A stretch of DNA of 64,000 nucleotides from DASRJG01 sp964647625 (GTDB taxonomy: Bacteria; Acidobacteriota; Polarisedimenticolia; Polarisedimenticolales; DASRJG01). Location of the stretch: positions 1-64,000 of the forward strand of contig CAZYHZ010000005.1 of NCBI GenBank assembly GCA_964647625.1, in the 5' to 3' direction. The translations under genes and the position numbers were made by a program. Below, piece by piece: positions 1 through 9,321 of the stretch; position 1 is the first letter of the stretch, and each line of letters starts with the position of its first letter. The notes under the pieces are model-generated. The model was given only the letters and a program-made list of their open reading frames with translations, was not told the origin of the DNA and ran no database searches.

Positions 1-568
1 GCTCGCGCTGAGCGGCGTTGATGTCGTTCATCGCGGACTTGACCTTGGCGTCGGGCACGATGTCGGTGACGAGGACGTTGACGATCTCGTAGCCGAAGCC
101 GGCCATGTCCGCGTCCAGCTCCTTCTTGACCGCCATCGCGATGCTCGACTGGTTGGCGAAGACGTCGTCGAGCGTCATTCCGGGGACGTGGCCGAGGATC
201 ACTTGCTCGACGTAGCTCTTGATCTGCGCCGCGGGGTCGGTCAGCTTGTAGAACGCGTCGAACACTTTCTCGGCGCGAACCCGGTTCTGCACCGAGATCG
301 GGATCGTGACGAAGACGTTGTCCTTGGTTTTCGTCTCCATCGTCAGATTGATCTGCGAGACCCGCAGGCTGAGCGTCCCGGCGACCGCGTCGATGAACGG
401 GACCTTCCAGTTCAGTCCGGCATCGGCGACCCGCAGGAACTTCCCAAAGCGGGTGACGACCACCGCGCGCGCGGTTTGGACCGTGAAGAAGCTCCCGAGG
501 ATCGCGGACATGACAATCAGTCCGACGATGCCGGCGGGGATCCAGAAGAGCGCCGTCCCAGGGCTCAT
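1..568 (-). CDS. SPFH/band-7 (stomatin-like) membrane protein, partial
   Basis: Only the N-terminal 189 residues lie in the window; the gene continues past the left edge. One membrane segment (about residues 5-28, beginning MSPGTALFWIPAG) is followed by an SPFH/band-7 domain. It has the TARAVVVTRFGKFLR strand, a NWKVPFIDAV turn, the LTMETKTKDNVFVTIP strand pair and the later FGYEIVNVLVTDIVPD segment that precedes the coiled coil in this family. Such proteins oligomerise on the membrane as scaffolds for microdomains or protease partners. It is the last gene of a minus-strand run and starts 41 bp after the glycosyltransferase gene. Family is clear; the exact subfamily (HIR/stomatin rather than HflC/K) is a guess. 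Confidence 0.85.
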   Translation of the reverse strand, partial: MSPGTALFWIPAGIVGLIVMSAILGSFFTVQTARAVVVTRFGKFLRVADAGLNWKVPFIDAVAGTLSLRVSQINLTMETKTKDNVFVTIPISVQNRVRAEKVFDAFYKLTDPAAQIKSYVEQVILGHVPGMTLDDVFANQSSIAMAVKKELDADMAGFGYEIVNVLVTDIVPDAKVKSAMNDINAAQRE

Positions 569-609
569 AGTGGGAGGGCTTATATCACGAGAGCGCGCCC
601 CAACCGCGC

Positions 610-2748
610 TCAGGGGTGAGACCCCTCGGTTCCGGCCGCACGTTGGGCATCGGCGAGGAATCGCGCGAGGATGGGGTCGCGCGGCGGGGGACCGGTCCGC
701 GCGCGCGCGATCGATCGCCGGGCGGCCTGAAGATCCCCGCGGGCCGCCGCGAGTGCGCTCTCGTAGATGTCTCCCGACGTCGGGTCGAGCCCCGCGGCGC
801 GCGCGTCGTCGAGGGTGCGCGCGGCTTCGTCGTAGCGCGCCGTCTGGATCCGGACGCGGATGAGTCCCTCCCACGCAGTCGACAGGTCCGGCTGAACGCG
901 AACGGCGTCGAGGAACAACGCCTCCGCTCCCGCGAGATCGCCGCGCGCGGCTGTGGCCCACGCGTCATCGACCAAGAGAATTCCACGGCCCCCCGGCACC
1001 GACGAGAGCCGGTCTCGCGCGCGCGACGCATCGGCCGTCCGCCCGGCCTCCGCGTCGGCTTGCGCCAGCCGGCCGAGGCTCGCGGCATCGTTTGGATTGA
1101 ATTCGACGGCGCGTTCCCATCGGGCGATCGCATCCGGCGATCTCCCAAGCGACTCGAGCGCGGCGCCGTAATGGAGATAGAACGAGGCAACCGCGGTCCG
1201 GGCGCTCGTTGCGATGGAGTCCGGCTGAACTCCCGCGAGCATCGACTCCGCGACCGCGAACTCGTGGGCCGCTTCATCGGCGCTCCCCAGATCGCCGAGC
1301 CGCATGGCCTCGTCTGCGGCGATCCCCCAGGCGGCAAGGCGCGGATCCCGAGCGCCTACCGGCGCAAGCACGATCCCCAGGGCAATCGCCGAGGCGCATC
1401 CCGCAGCGGCCCGGGCGCGCGGTGTGCCGGCGCGCGCGACGCGGGGGGCTTCGGCGATCGCGACGCCCGCGAAAACCGCCAGCGCGGGCACTAGATGGTA
1501 CCGGTACCTATCCGTGACGAAGAACGCGGCCATCGTGAGCGAAGTGAGCGCGAGGTAGCCGGTGAGCCAGCGCTCGATCACGCCACGCCCCCGTGCGATC
1601 GCCAAGCCCGAGAGTCCAAGCACCGCGAGGCACGCGAAGCTTCCCGCCAGCGGCAGCCCCAAAGGTCCCGCGGTCCGCGCGTACGCCTCCAGGCTCTCGA
1701 TCTGCGGAGTCGTCCGGCGATTCCAGGCGAGAAGCAGCTTCTTCCCGGCAAGACGCAGCGCCGACATCGGAGCCGCGCGCACGTGCTCCGCGGCCTTTCG
1801 CGCCCAGTAAGAAGAGCTCTGCGCCGGCGTGAGCCGCCGCCGTTCGGTCGCGAGCACGAACGCGCGGCCGTCGAGCGCGCCTCCCGTCGTTGCCGGCGTT
1901 CCCTCGAGCGGCACCGGGAGAGATCCCGCCGTGACGTCCACGAACCTCCCATCCGCCTCGGGGTTGTTCCCGACGTAGAGGTTGAACCCGAGGTTGTACG
2001 TGAACGGGATCGGCTCTCCCGATGCGCGTAGGTTCGCGACCATCGCGGGCGCGCAGCACAGTGCAAAAGCTGCGATCGCGGCGGCCGCGGAGCGCGCCCT
2101 GTGCGCAACCCCCGTTCGCTGCGCCCGCACCAGCGGGACCAAGAGGACGAGGAGCGCGGCGTTGCTCGCGCGCCCTTCCGCCAGCACCCCGACGAGAGCG
2201 CCGTACGAGAGAAAGCGGCCGAGCCCGGCTTCCGGCCAGTCGGTCCCGGCGATGAGCCGGATCAAGAGGCTCTCGACGAACAGCAGGAGCGATTCGGGAA
2301 GCAGCAGCCCGTCGAAAAAGGTCGAGGACTGGAAGAGTGCCAGGACGATTCCTACGATGAGCGCCGCACGCTTGCCCGCGACTCGTGAGGTTGCGTCGGC
2401 GAGCAGCGCGACCGCGGCCGCGCCCATGAGCGCTTGGACGGCGAGAACGCTCGCCGGCGTTCCGCCCGTGACCGCGCGCACCGCCGCAATGAAATAAGGA
2501 TAGAGCGGGGCCAGGAAGAACGGGGCGGGCGGGATCGCACCGTGCCGGTGGATGAATTCCGACCAGGTCCAGTAGATCCGCGCGTCGGCATCGAGGCTCG
2601 ACCGGAGCGGCGTCGCGTCCAGTCGCACGAGGTAGGCGAAGCGCCACGCTGCCGCGACGGCGAACAGCGCGAGCAGGGCGAGCGGCCGGGTCCACCCGCC
2701 CTGCTCCGGAAGCGATCGCAGATCAGGTCGCGATCGCTTCCGGGTCAT
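610..2748 (-). CDS. GT39-like (GT-C) membrane glycosyltransferase with C-terminal TPRs
   Basis: 712 aa. An N-terminal hydrophobic helix (about 20-40) leads to a loop with acidic residues (SLDADARIYWTWSEF) where PMT/ArnT-type enzymes place their catalytic Asp. A PPAPFFLAPLYPYFIAAV segment and about 10 further membrane helices reach residue 450. The remaining 260 residues are soluble and helical with TPR-like units (YLHYGAALESLGRSPDAI, AVRVQPDLSTAWEGLIRVR). This architecture fits a polyprenyl-phosphate-sugar-dependent transferase with a periplasmic TPR domain; donor and acceptor are unknown. It starts 10 bp after the stop of the Asp-box protein, with no clear Shine-Dalgarno. Close paralogue of the gene at 60612-62528 (shared LGFNLYVGNN and GGALDGRA motifs) and related to 44982-46745. 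Confidence 0.8.
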   Translation of the reverse strand: MTRKRSRPDLRSLPEQGGWTRPLALLALFAVAAAWRFAYLVRLDATPLRSSLDADARIYWTWSEFIHRHGAIPPAPFFLAPLYPYFIAAVRAVTGGTPASVLAVQALMGAAAVALLADATSRVAGKRAALIVGIVLALFQSSTFFDGLLLPESLLLFVESLLIRLIAGTDWPEAGLGRFLSYGALVGVLAEGRASNAALLVLLVPLVRAQRTGVAHRARSAAAAIAAFALCCAPAMVANLRASGEPIPFTYNLGFNLYVGNNPEADGRFVDVTAGSLPVPLEGTPATTGGALDGRAFVLATERRRLTPAQSSSYWARKAAEHVRAAPMSALRLAGKKLLLAWNRRTTPQIESLEAYARTAGPLGLPLAGSFACLAVLGLSGLAIARGRGVIERWLTGYLALTSLTMAAFFVTDRYRYHLVPALAVFAGVAIAEAPRVARAGTPRARAAAGCASAIALGIVLAPVGARDPRLAAWGIAADEAMRLGDLGSADEAAHEFAVAESMLAGVQPDSIATSARTAVASFYLHYGAALESLGRSPDAIARWERAVEFNPNDAASLGRLAQADAEAGRTADASRARDRLSSVPGGRGILLVDDAWATAARGDLAGAEALFLDAVRVQPDLSTAWEGLIRVRIQTARYDEAARTLDDARAAGLDPTSGDIYESALAAARGDLQAARRSIARARTGPPPRDPILARFLADAQRAAGTEGSHP

Positions 2749-2758
2749 GAATCCATGG

Positions 2759-5700
2759 CTAGCGGGTCACCGTCGGAGTCGCCGCGGTCCAGACCTGCAC
2801 GGGACCCACGCTCACGTTGACCACCTTGACGAGGTACGTGCCGGCGGTCGAGACCGGCGCGGTGAGGACCGCCACGCCGTTCACGCTGTCGGCGCTCTGG
2901 AGCACCGAGCCCGACGGGCTGACGAGGAGCAACTTGACCGGCAACCCGCCCGACGCCTCGGCGACCACGGAGATCGCCTTCGCGTTCGATGCGACGGGGA
3001 GGCTGCTCGTCGAGATCTGGCCCGCGCCCAACGTCGAGCTGGTCGTTGCCGTCGCGCCGGGTCCCGCCGCGGGCTGGCTCGTCGAGCTTCCGCTCTCGAG
3101 CACGAAACCATCGATGTAGACCGTTCCCGTCATGTTCTTGATGAGCAGGGTGTGCGAGCCCGGGGTGAGGTTCGTGAACTGGGTCGACACGCCGAACGCC
3201 GGGTCCTTGATGCCACCGGTGCTCCCAGAGTAGCTGATCGTCCTCATCGCCCCGTCCATGTATACGTCGGCCGTTCCGCCCTTCGTGCTGGTGGCGTAAG
3301 AGTACGTCAGCTTGCCGGTCTTGCCGGCGTCGACCGTGAAGGTCAAGCTCGCCCAGTGATCGGGGGAGCTGCCGTTGTGCATCCGGAAGTGGCCCGACGA
3401 GGCGCCCGTCGCGTTGACCGTGTGCCAGCCGTCGGAGTAGGCGATGCGGCTGTCACTGTCGTCCATCGTCACGATCGTGGGCGGAATGCAGACCGCCCAG
3501 TTGGATCCCGCGAACCCGTAGTCGGGCGCGCGCTCCACAGGAGACGTGAAGTACACCGCGTCCTCGCTCGCGAAGACCACCGCGTACGGCTCGATGACGG
3601 CCGGTAGCGCGCTCGGATCCGTGACGGGGATCGTGGGGTTCCCGAGGAATGACAGCGGCACCGTGACGTTCAAGGTTCCGTTCACGCCGGTCGTGAACGA
3701 GCCCGTGGCCGTCACAGCGGTGCCGGTGAAGGCGTTTCCGGCGGCATCGTACGTCCCGTACTTGTAGGCCACCGAGCCGGTGGGATCGGTCGTCGCTTCC
3801 GTCGCGTAGGAGGTCGACGCCAAGCTGCCGTCGGCATTCCTCTTCGCGCTCGTCCAGATCACGCGGTAGATCGCGCCCGCGGTGCCGGGCGCGGGCGTCG
3901 TCGAGAAGTTCTTCAGCGTGATCGTCGTCGTGATCGACTGCTTGTCCGCGGTCTGCGCGAAGTTGAGCGCCGTGATGTCCAGTTGATCGGCGCTCCCGGT
4001 CGCGCTGAGAACGGGGTTTCCCGCGTCGCCCGTCGAGTCCGTCGCGACCAACCCATCGCAGGTGCTGATCGCCGGCGGCGGCAGGGGCCGCGCCGGAGGC
4101 TCCGCGACGGGACCGGCGGGCGGATCGAACGCGGCGTACATCCGCTTGCCCCCGGTCTGGCGCGCGATCGCGCCCTTCGCGGTGAAGTCGTTCCCGCCCG
4201 GCAGGCCGAACGAGCGTCGCCCGGTGATGCAGGCGTTGCTGATGCAGCCGTCGTCGTAGCCGATGAGAACGCGTCCTTCGCGGTCGACGTCGGCGCCGAA
4301 GAAGTCGAGCAGATTCCTGCAGGCGCCCGTCGTGCAGATGCCGCCGCGCTGGATCGGATCGCCCGGCGTCACGTTCTGCGTCCACCATGTGTGGCCACGG
4401 TCGTAGGTGGTCGCGACGTAGAGATACCAATCACCGGTGAACCCCGGCTGGTCGTAGTCGGTCCCGCCCGTCGTCGTACCGAAGAACGTGATGGCCGCCC
4501 GGTCGCCGTCTCCAGCGACGGCGGCGTGGAAGAGGCTGTTCTTGATCCCGAGCTGCGCGCCCACATCCGTGTCGGAATCCCACGTCAATCCCTTGTCGCG
4601 CGATACGGCGACGTGCGAGCGCCCGTCCGAGTTCTCGTAGGCGAAGTAGATCGTGTTGTCGCTGCCGACCGCGACGGACGGGTCACGATCGCCAGCGGCC
4701 GACGTCGGGATCCGGCGGACGCTCCACGTGAGGCCGTTGTCCTCCGAGACGACGACGGCCTGCTTGCCCGTGCACTTCGCGTTCGGAACGTACGCGGTGC
4801 CGTCGGGGCCGATCTTGATGTGCCCGTGGATGCCGCTGCAATCGAGACCCGTGTAGATGGGCACCGACGGACCGAACGTCGTTCCGCCGTCGAAGCTCAG
4901 TGCGCAGCTCGCGAACTCGAACGTCTGCGAGCAGTACCAGACACCGTTCGGGTACAGCGGGTTCGCGCCGGTCGGAAGGGGCTGGTGGAACGGCCCGCCT
5001 CCGACGGTCTCGTGGTCGACGCCGGACGGGGCGCCTGATCCTTCGCTGGGTGTGAAGCTGCCCCCGTCGTTGTCGGTCCATTCCATCGTCGAGCCGGCGG
5101 GCGTCAACCCCATCTCCTGCGCGACGAAGGTACGGCCTGCGACGCCGTCGGTGAACAGGATCGGGTCGCCGTAGACGCGCGGCGCCGTGGCCACCGTCAG
5201 CGCCGCCTTCTCCCAGGTGACTTTCGGCGGCCAGAGACCGTCGTTGAACGTGGCGCGCAGCATGTACGGAAGGAAGCCGCCGAAGTACGTGACGGTCCCG
5301 CCGTTCGGGATCCCGTTGAACGAGCGCTCGCTCTTCCGGTTCGCGCCGATCGACGGCTCACCGGCGAAGTCCGCGACGCCGGGAAGCGCGAGGTAGCTGT
5401 AGAAGCGCGGCGTTCCCGCCGGCTCTTGCGACGGTGGCGGCGGCGGAGGCGGCGGCACGTCGATGACGCTCGCTGTGCCCGTGTACTGGTCGGCCTGCGT
5501 CGCGTTGTAGTAGACGACATGCACCGCGAAGACGCCGGTTCCGACGATCGGGTTCGTCGGATCGAGGTCTGCATCCTCGCTGGTCAAGATGCCGTTGGTG
5601 GCGCCGTTCCCCGAGCTCGCGACAACAGGCCCGGCCAGCGTGCCTTTGTGAATGTAGAGATCGAAGTCCTGCGTCGGGATCGTCCATCCGAGATGGACGT

Positions 5701-5992
5701 GCAGGAGCTTCTTCGCGGCCGCCCAGTCCGCGGGCGCGCCCGAGACGGTCAACGTGAAGACCTCGCAGTTGATCCCCTCCTGGCAGAGATCCTCCGAGCC
5801 GAACAGCCCCAGACCGGTGGCGTCGTTCGGAGTGGCACCCCCGGTCGCGGTCCCGTGCCAGATCGCCGGCGCCGAGGTCGGCGTCAGTGTGGCGGCCGCC
5901 GGACTTGCGGCGAGGCCGGCCGGCCCCGCGAGCAGCGTCACGAAGCCGACGAACAACACACCGAGCAAGAATCCCAGATCCCTTTTCCCCAT
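2759..5992 (-). CDS. Large secreted Asp-box (sialidase-like propeller) protein
   Basis: 1077 aa. The start at 5992 is chosen because GGAGGG lies 9 nt upstream; an in-frame ATG 24 nt earlier would place that site inside the gene. A signal peptide (MGKRDLGFLLGVLFVGFVTL, cleaved near AGLAASPAA) is followed by a prepeptidase-like beta domain (about 40-180) and a Pro-rich linker. A six-bladed propeller region with Asp boxes follows: SEDNGLTW, SRDKGLTW, TYDRGHTWW, and a weaker FDGGTTF. The C-terminal 450 residues look like several beta-sandwich domains (one near SGHFRMHNGSSPDHWASLTF resembles a carbohydrate-binding module). I do not see a complete sialidase active site (FRIP and Arg triad), so enzymatic activity is unproven; a secreted glycan-binding or BNR-repeat protein is equally possible. 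Confidence 0.7.
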   Translation of the reverse strand: MGKRDLGFLLGVLFVGFVTLLAGPAGLAASPAAATLTPTSAPAIWHGTATGGATPNDATGLGLFGSEDLCQEGINCEVFTLTVSGAPADWAAAKKLLHVHLGWTIPTQDFDLYIHKGTLAGPVVASSGNGATNGILTSEDADLDPTNPIVGTGVFAVHVVYYNATQADQYTGTASVIDVPPPPPPPPSQEPAGTPRFYSYLALPGVADFAGEPSIGANRKSERSFNGIPNGGTVTYFGGFLPYMLRATFNDGLWPPKVTWEKAALTVATAPRVYGDPILFTDGVAGRTFVAQEMGLTPAGSTMEWTDNDGGSFTPSEGSGAPSGVDHETVGGGPFHQPLPTGANPLYPNGVWYCSQTFEFASCALSFDGGTTFGPSVPIYTGLDCSGIHGHIKIGPDGTAYVPNAKCTGKQAVVVSEDNGLTWSVRRIPTSAAGDRDPSVAVGSDNTIYFAYENSDGRSHVAVSRDKGLTWDSDTDVGAQLGIKNSLFHAAVAGDGDRAAITFFGTTTGGTDYDQPGFTGDWYLYVATTYDRGHTWWTQNVTPGDPIQRGGICTTGACRNLLDFFGADVDREGRVLIGYDDGCISNACITGRRSFGLPGGNDFTAKGAIARQTGGKRMYAAFDPPAGPVAEPPARPLPPPAISTCDGLVATDSTGDAGNPVLSATGSADQLDITALNFAQTADKQSITTTITLKNFSTTPAPGTAGAIYRVIWTSAKRNADGSLASTSYATEATTDPTGSVAYKYGTYDAAGNAFTGTAVTATGSFTTGVNGTLNVTVPLSFLGNPTIPVTDPSALPAVIEPYAVVFASEDAVYFTSPVERAPDYGFAGSNWAVCIPPTIVTMDDSDSRIAYSDGWHTVNATGASSGHFRMHNGSSPDHWASLTFTVDAGKTGKLTYSYATSTKGGTADVYMDGAMRTISYSGSTGGIKDPAFGVSTQFTNLTPGSHTLLIKNMTGTVYIDGFVLESGSSTSQPAAGPGATATTSSTLGAGQISTSSLPVASNAKAISVVAEASGGLPVKLLLVSPSGSVLQSADSVNGVAVLTAPVSTAGTYLVKVVNVSVGPVQVWTAATPTVTR

Positions 5993-6017
5993 GATCCACG
6001 CCCTCCAATACCCCACT

Positions 6018-6033
6018 GCCTCGAATACGAGGC
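6018..6033. repeat. Short perfect hairpin upstream of the Asp-box gene
   Basis: GCCTCG-AATA-CGAGGC forms a 6-bp perfect stem with a 4-nt loop. It sits 26 bp before the start at 5992, between the Spy-like gene and the Asp-box gene, both on the minus strand. There is no following U-run, so it is a weak terminator candidate or a leader stem-loop; function is unproven. Confidence 0.35.
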
Positions 6034-6124
6034 TCGGTAGTAGTTAGAGTGCGGTGAGCGCGGCGGCGCGGCGATGGGGAGAAAACCTCAGGCTGTCCGG
6101 GAAATTTCGCTCAAGAGCCGCGAA

Positions 6125-6637
6125 TCAGTTCTGGCTCGGGGGAGGAGGCGGAGCGTCCCCGCCGGGACCGCCCTTCATCCGTTGCTCCATCCGCTCGCGC
6201 CCCTCGGCGCGCATCTTGTTCCACTCCTCCATTTGCGCCGGCGTGAGGATCTTCCCGATCTGCCCGTCGTTCTCGGCCCGCAGCGCTTCCATCTGCTTGC
6301 GCATCTCGGGGCTGGGAGGCATGGGCTGACCCTGGCTCTCAGCCATGTGCTTCTCCCGCATCTCACGCATCTTCTTGGCGTTATCCGCGAGGATCGGCTT
6401 GAGCTTCGTCTCCTGCTCGGGCGTCAGATTCAGCCTCTTTTTCATCTGCTCGAGCATCATCTCGGGCGACTCGCCGCCGCGCCCGCCGCCCATCATCCCG
6501 GGAGATCCGCCGTGGCCGCGCGGGCCCTGGTCCGGAGGAGCGTTCTGCGCGTGGGAGGGAACGGCCAGAAGGGTCGCGGCGAAAGCCAGCGCCGCAAGAT
6601 TTAGGACGGACGAAACGATGCGGGGGGTTCGGCTCAT
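6125..6637 (-). CDS. Spy/CpxP-like periplasmic protein
   Basis: 170 aa with a clear signal peptide (to about residue 30, cleaved near PSHA-QNAPP). A Gly/Pro-rich spacer follows, then two helical repeats with the LTPEQ signature (LNLTPEQETKLKPILAD and later ILTPAQMEEWNKM) separated by a charged, Met-rich helix (MREMREKHMAESQGQPM). This is the layout of the Spy/CpxP LTxxQ family of periplasmic chaperones, and the Met/His content may bind metal. The C-terminus is Pro/Gly rich. AGGAGG lies 5 nt before the ATG. It follows the kinase genes by 32 bp on the same strand, so it may be co-transcribed with them; an envelope-stress role is inferred from the family only. Confidence 0.75.
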   Translation of the reverse strand: MSRTPRIVSSVLNLAALAFAATLLAVPSHAQNAPPDQGPRGHGGSPGMMGGGRGGESPEMMLEQMKKRLNLTPEQETKLKPILADNAKKMREMREKHMAESQGQPMPPSPEMRKQMEALRAENDGQIGKILTPAQMEEWNKMRAEGRERMEQRMKGGPGGDAPPPPPSQN

Positions 6638-6669
6638 CGAAACCTCCTAGGAAGGAATCCACATTGAGT

Positions 6670-9321
6670 CTAGCGCTGCCCCGTCCTCACTCGCACCGCC
6701 ATCTCGCGATTCCCATGAGGTCGAAGGGTGACGATGCCCGAGCCGTCGGGAAGGACGTCGCCGAGATTGCGCGTCCACGGCAGGTCCACCTGCGGCGCCG
6801 GGAACAGGATCTTCGGCGAACCCGCTTCGAGCTTCCCGTGTGACAGGTCGATCGGCACGGAGATCCATTCGTTCGCGGCGGATCGATAGAGAATCGACTT
6901 GCCGTCGGGCGTGAAGCGCGGCTCGTAGCCGCCTCCCGCGGAGACCTGCCAGCGATGTACCGAAGGCCCGCCTTCGAGCGGCGCGACGTAGATCTCGACG
7001 CGGCCCGAGGCGTCGCTGCTGTAGGTGATCCAGCGCGAATCGGGGGAGAAGTTGCCGCGATCCTCGTCAAAGGGCCCCGTCGCCCAGGGGATCCACTTTC
7101 CCGCCGGCGCTCCGAGCGGACGCAAATAGAGGTCGTTCCTGGAGTCCACCAGCTGCGCGGCCGCCAACAGCCAGTGACCATCATGCGAGACGGCGAGCGT
7201 CGCGATGTCCGTGGCCCCCTCCGGCATCCCGATCGTCTCGGGGTCGCCGCCGCCGGAGATCGAGCCGCGGAAGACTTGCCATTTGCCCGCGGCGTTCGAA
7301 TCGAAATAGAGCGATTCGCCGTCCGGCGACCAGGTCGCGCTGTCCGCCATGAACCCGCGCTTCGAGATGGGCGTCCGCACGCCGTGGGCGATGTCCTGTA
7401 CCCAGACGAGCCGCTCGGTCGTGTTGGTGAAGACCTCGAAGGCGACCCGCTTTCCGTCGGGAGAGATCGTGGGGTTGCCGAAACGGTCGGGGGACCCGAT
7501 GGTCCGCGTCACGCGGCCCGACATGTCGAAAACGACCAGCTCGACTTCGGGAGTGCCTTGCTGGTAGGCGATGGCTCCGTTCGCCGCGACGGAGGCGGGT
7601 ACGAGGTGGTCGGTGCCGAGCGAAAAAACTTGGGGAGCGATCACCGTCGCTGTTGTGCTCATCTCTCCACGCGCCGCGTCGAGCGTGTAGGCGACGAGCT
7701 GCCCTTGCTCCACGACCAGGATGCGACCCGCGGGATCGAGGATCGGTTGCGAACGGAGACCCTTCCTCAGGATTTTCGCCTTGCCGCCGTCAAGGCTCGC
7801 GAGATAGATCCGATGGCCCTCCTCCGACGACGCGTCCGACAGGAAGATGAAGTGTTTCCCGTCGGGCAGGAAGGCGGGCCACACGTGCGTCTCCTCGACG
7901 CCCTTCTCGACGATGGTCACGGGCTGCGGCGTTCCTCCGGAGAGCGACATCTTCGTGATGGGGCCCTGCGTCGAGCCGACCAGAATCACGTCGCCCGCTC
8001 CCCAGGTGCCACCGAGAGGAGTCGGGACCGCTCCAACGACCTGCGGGGCGGCGTTATCGAGACCGACACGAAGCAGCTCGCCGTTCGAGAAGTAGCCGAT
8101 TTGAAGTCCATCAGGAGACCAGAACGGGAACAACGCCCCCGACGTCCCTGCGAGGTCCCGTGCATCCGCGGAATCCATCTTCCGGACGCAGAGATGGCGG
8201 TCGCCCGTCGCATCGTGCGTCACCATCGCGAGGCGGCTCCCGTCGGGCGATAGTGCGATCGAGCCGGACTCGATCCGCTCGCCCGGCACCGTCACATCGA
8301 ACTCGAATACAAGTCTCGATCGACCGGACGGCGAGGACAGCCACCGTCCGCTGCCGGCGCCGAGGGCGAGGGCGATCGCCGCGATCCCGGTGATCGCGAG
8401 CCAGCGCGGCCGGGACGATCGGGACGCCGCACCCTCGCCGGCCGGCGCCGGCTCTTCATCCATCGGGCCTGACAGTGCGACCCGCGCCTCGCCGACGTCG
8501 CGGAGTCGAGTCTTGGGATTCTTGTCGAGGCAGCGGGCGAGGAGCCGGCGGAGGGCGGCGGGAGTCGCCGCCGGGAGCGCGCTCCAGTCCGGATCGCGGG
8601 TGACGACCGCGGCGAGCACGTCGGTGATCGTCTCTCCGTCGAAAGCGCGGCGGCCGGAGAGCATCTCGAACAGGACGACGCCGAACGACCAGATGTCCGC
8701 GCGCCGATCGACGGGCTTGCCGCGAGCCTGCTCCGGGCTCATGTAAGCCGCGGTTCCCAGGATGAGCCCCATGGCCGTGCCGGCGCTCGTGACCGTGGGC
8801 AGCACGGTGGGCGTCGTGGTCGAACCACCCATCGATGACTCGCTGGTGAGCGCCTTCGCGAGACCGAAGTCGAGGACCTTCACCTCGCGGTCCGGCGTCA
8901 GCTTGATGTTGGCCGGCTTGAGGTCGCGGTGCACGATCCCACGCTCGTGGGCGTACTCGAGCGCTTCCGCGATCTTCGTCGCGATCTCGACGGTGTCGGT
9001 CACTCCGAGGGCGCTGCGCTCGAGACGCTTCGAAAGATCCTCTCCCGGCACCAGCTCCATCGAGAGGAAACGCAGGCCATGGTCGTCGTGAAGCCCGTGA
9101 ATCGCGGCGATGTTCGGATGGTTGAGCGAGGCGAGGACCTTGGCCTCACGCTCGAATCGCGCGAGCCGCTCGGGGTCGGCCACGAATGCGGCCGGGAGCA
9201 GCTTCAGGGCGACCTCGCGGTCGAGCGTCGTGTCGATCGCGCGCCACACCTCGCCCATGCCCCCTTCCCCGATTTTCTCGAGCAGGCGGAAATGGAGGAG
9301 CGTCGCCGGCAGCTCGCTCAC
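6670..9321 (-). CDS. Ser/Thr protein kinase with TolB-like beta-propeller (second of tandem pair)
   Basis: 883 aa from a GTG at 9321 whose GTGA overlaps the stop of the upstream kinase; the open frame extends further but would lie inside that gene. The kinase domain is complete: glycine loop GEGGMGEVW, Lys40, HRDLKPANIK (131-140), DFG at 151-153, and the APE-equivalent AYMSPEQARG. A membrane helix near residue 330 (AITGIAAIALALGAG) separates it from an extracytoplasmic WD40/TolB-like propeller with repeated blades such as SPDGSRLAMVT, SPDGLQIGYFS and SPDGKRVAFEV. Kinases of this layout transduce envelope or nutrient signals; the ligand is unknown. The first 150 residues align without a gap to the kinase encoded just upstream. 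Confidence 0.92.
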   Translation of the reverse strand: MSELPATLLHFRLLEKIGEGGMGEVWRAIDTTLDREVALKLLPAAFVADPERLARFEREAKVLASLNHPNIAAIHGLHDDHGLRFLSMELVPGEDLSKRLERSALGVTDTVEIATKIAEALEYAHERGIVHRDLKPANIKLTPDREVKVLDFGLAKALTSESSMGGSTTTPTVLPTVTSAGTAMGLILGTAAYMSPEQARGKPVDRRADIWSFGVVLFEMLSGRRAFDGETITDVLAAVVTRDPDWSALPAATPAALRRLLARCLDKNPKTRLRDVGEARVALSGPMDEEPAPAGEGAASRSSRPRWLAITGIAAIALALGAGSGRWLSSPSGRSRLVFEFDVTVPGERIESGSIALSPDGSRLAMVTHDATGDRHLCVRKMDSADARDLAGTSGALFPFWSPDGLQIGYFSNGELLRVGLDNAAPQVVGAVPTPLGGTWGAGDVILVGSTQGPITKMSLSGGTPQPVTIVEKGVEETHVWPAFLPDGKHFIFLSDASSEEGHRIYLASLDGGKAKILRKGLRSQPILDPAGRILVVEQGQLVAYTLDAARGEMSTTATVIAPQVFSLGTDHLVPASVAANGAIAYQQGTPEVELVVFDMSGRVTRTIGSPDRFGNPTISPDGKRVAFEVFTNTTERLVWVQDIAHGVRTPISKRGFMADSATWSPDGESLYFDSNAAGKWQVFRGSISGGGDPETIGMPEGATDIATLAVSHDGHWLLAAAQLVDSRNDLYLRPLGAPAGKWIPWATGPFDEDRGNFSPDSRWITYSSDASGRVEIYVAPLEGGPSVHRWQVSAGGGYEPRFTPDGKSILYRSAANEWISVPIDLSHGKLEAGSPKILFPAPQVDLPWTRNLGDVLPDGSGIVTLRPHGNREMAVRVRTGQR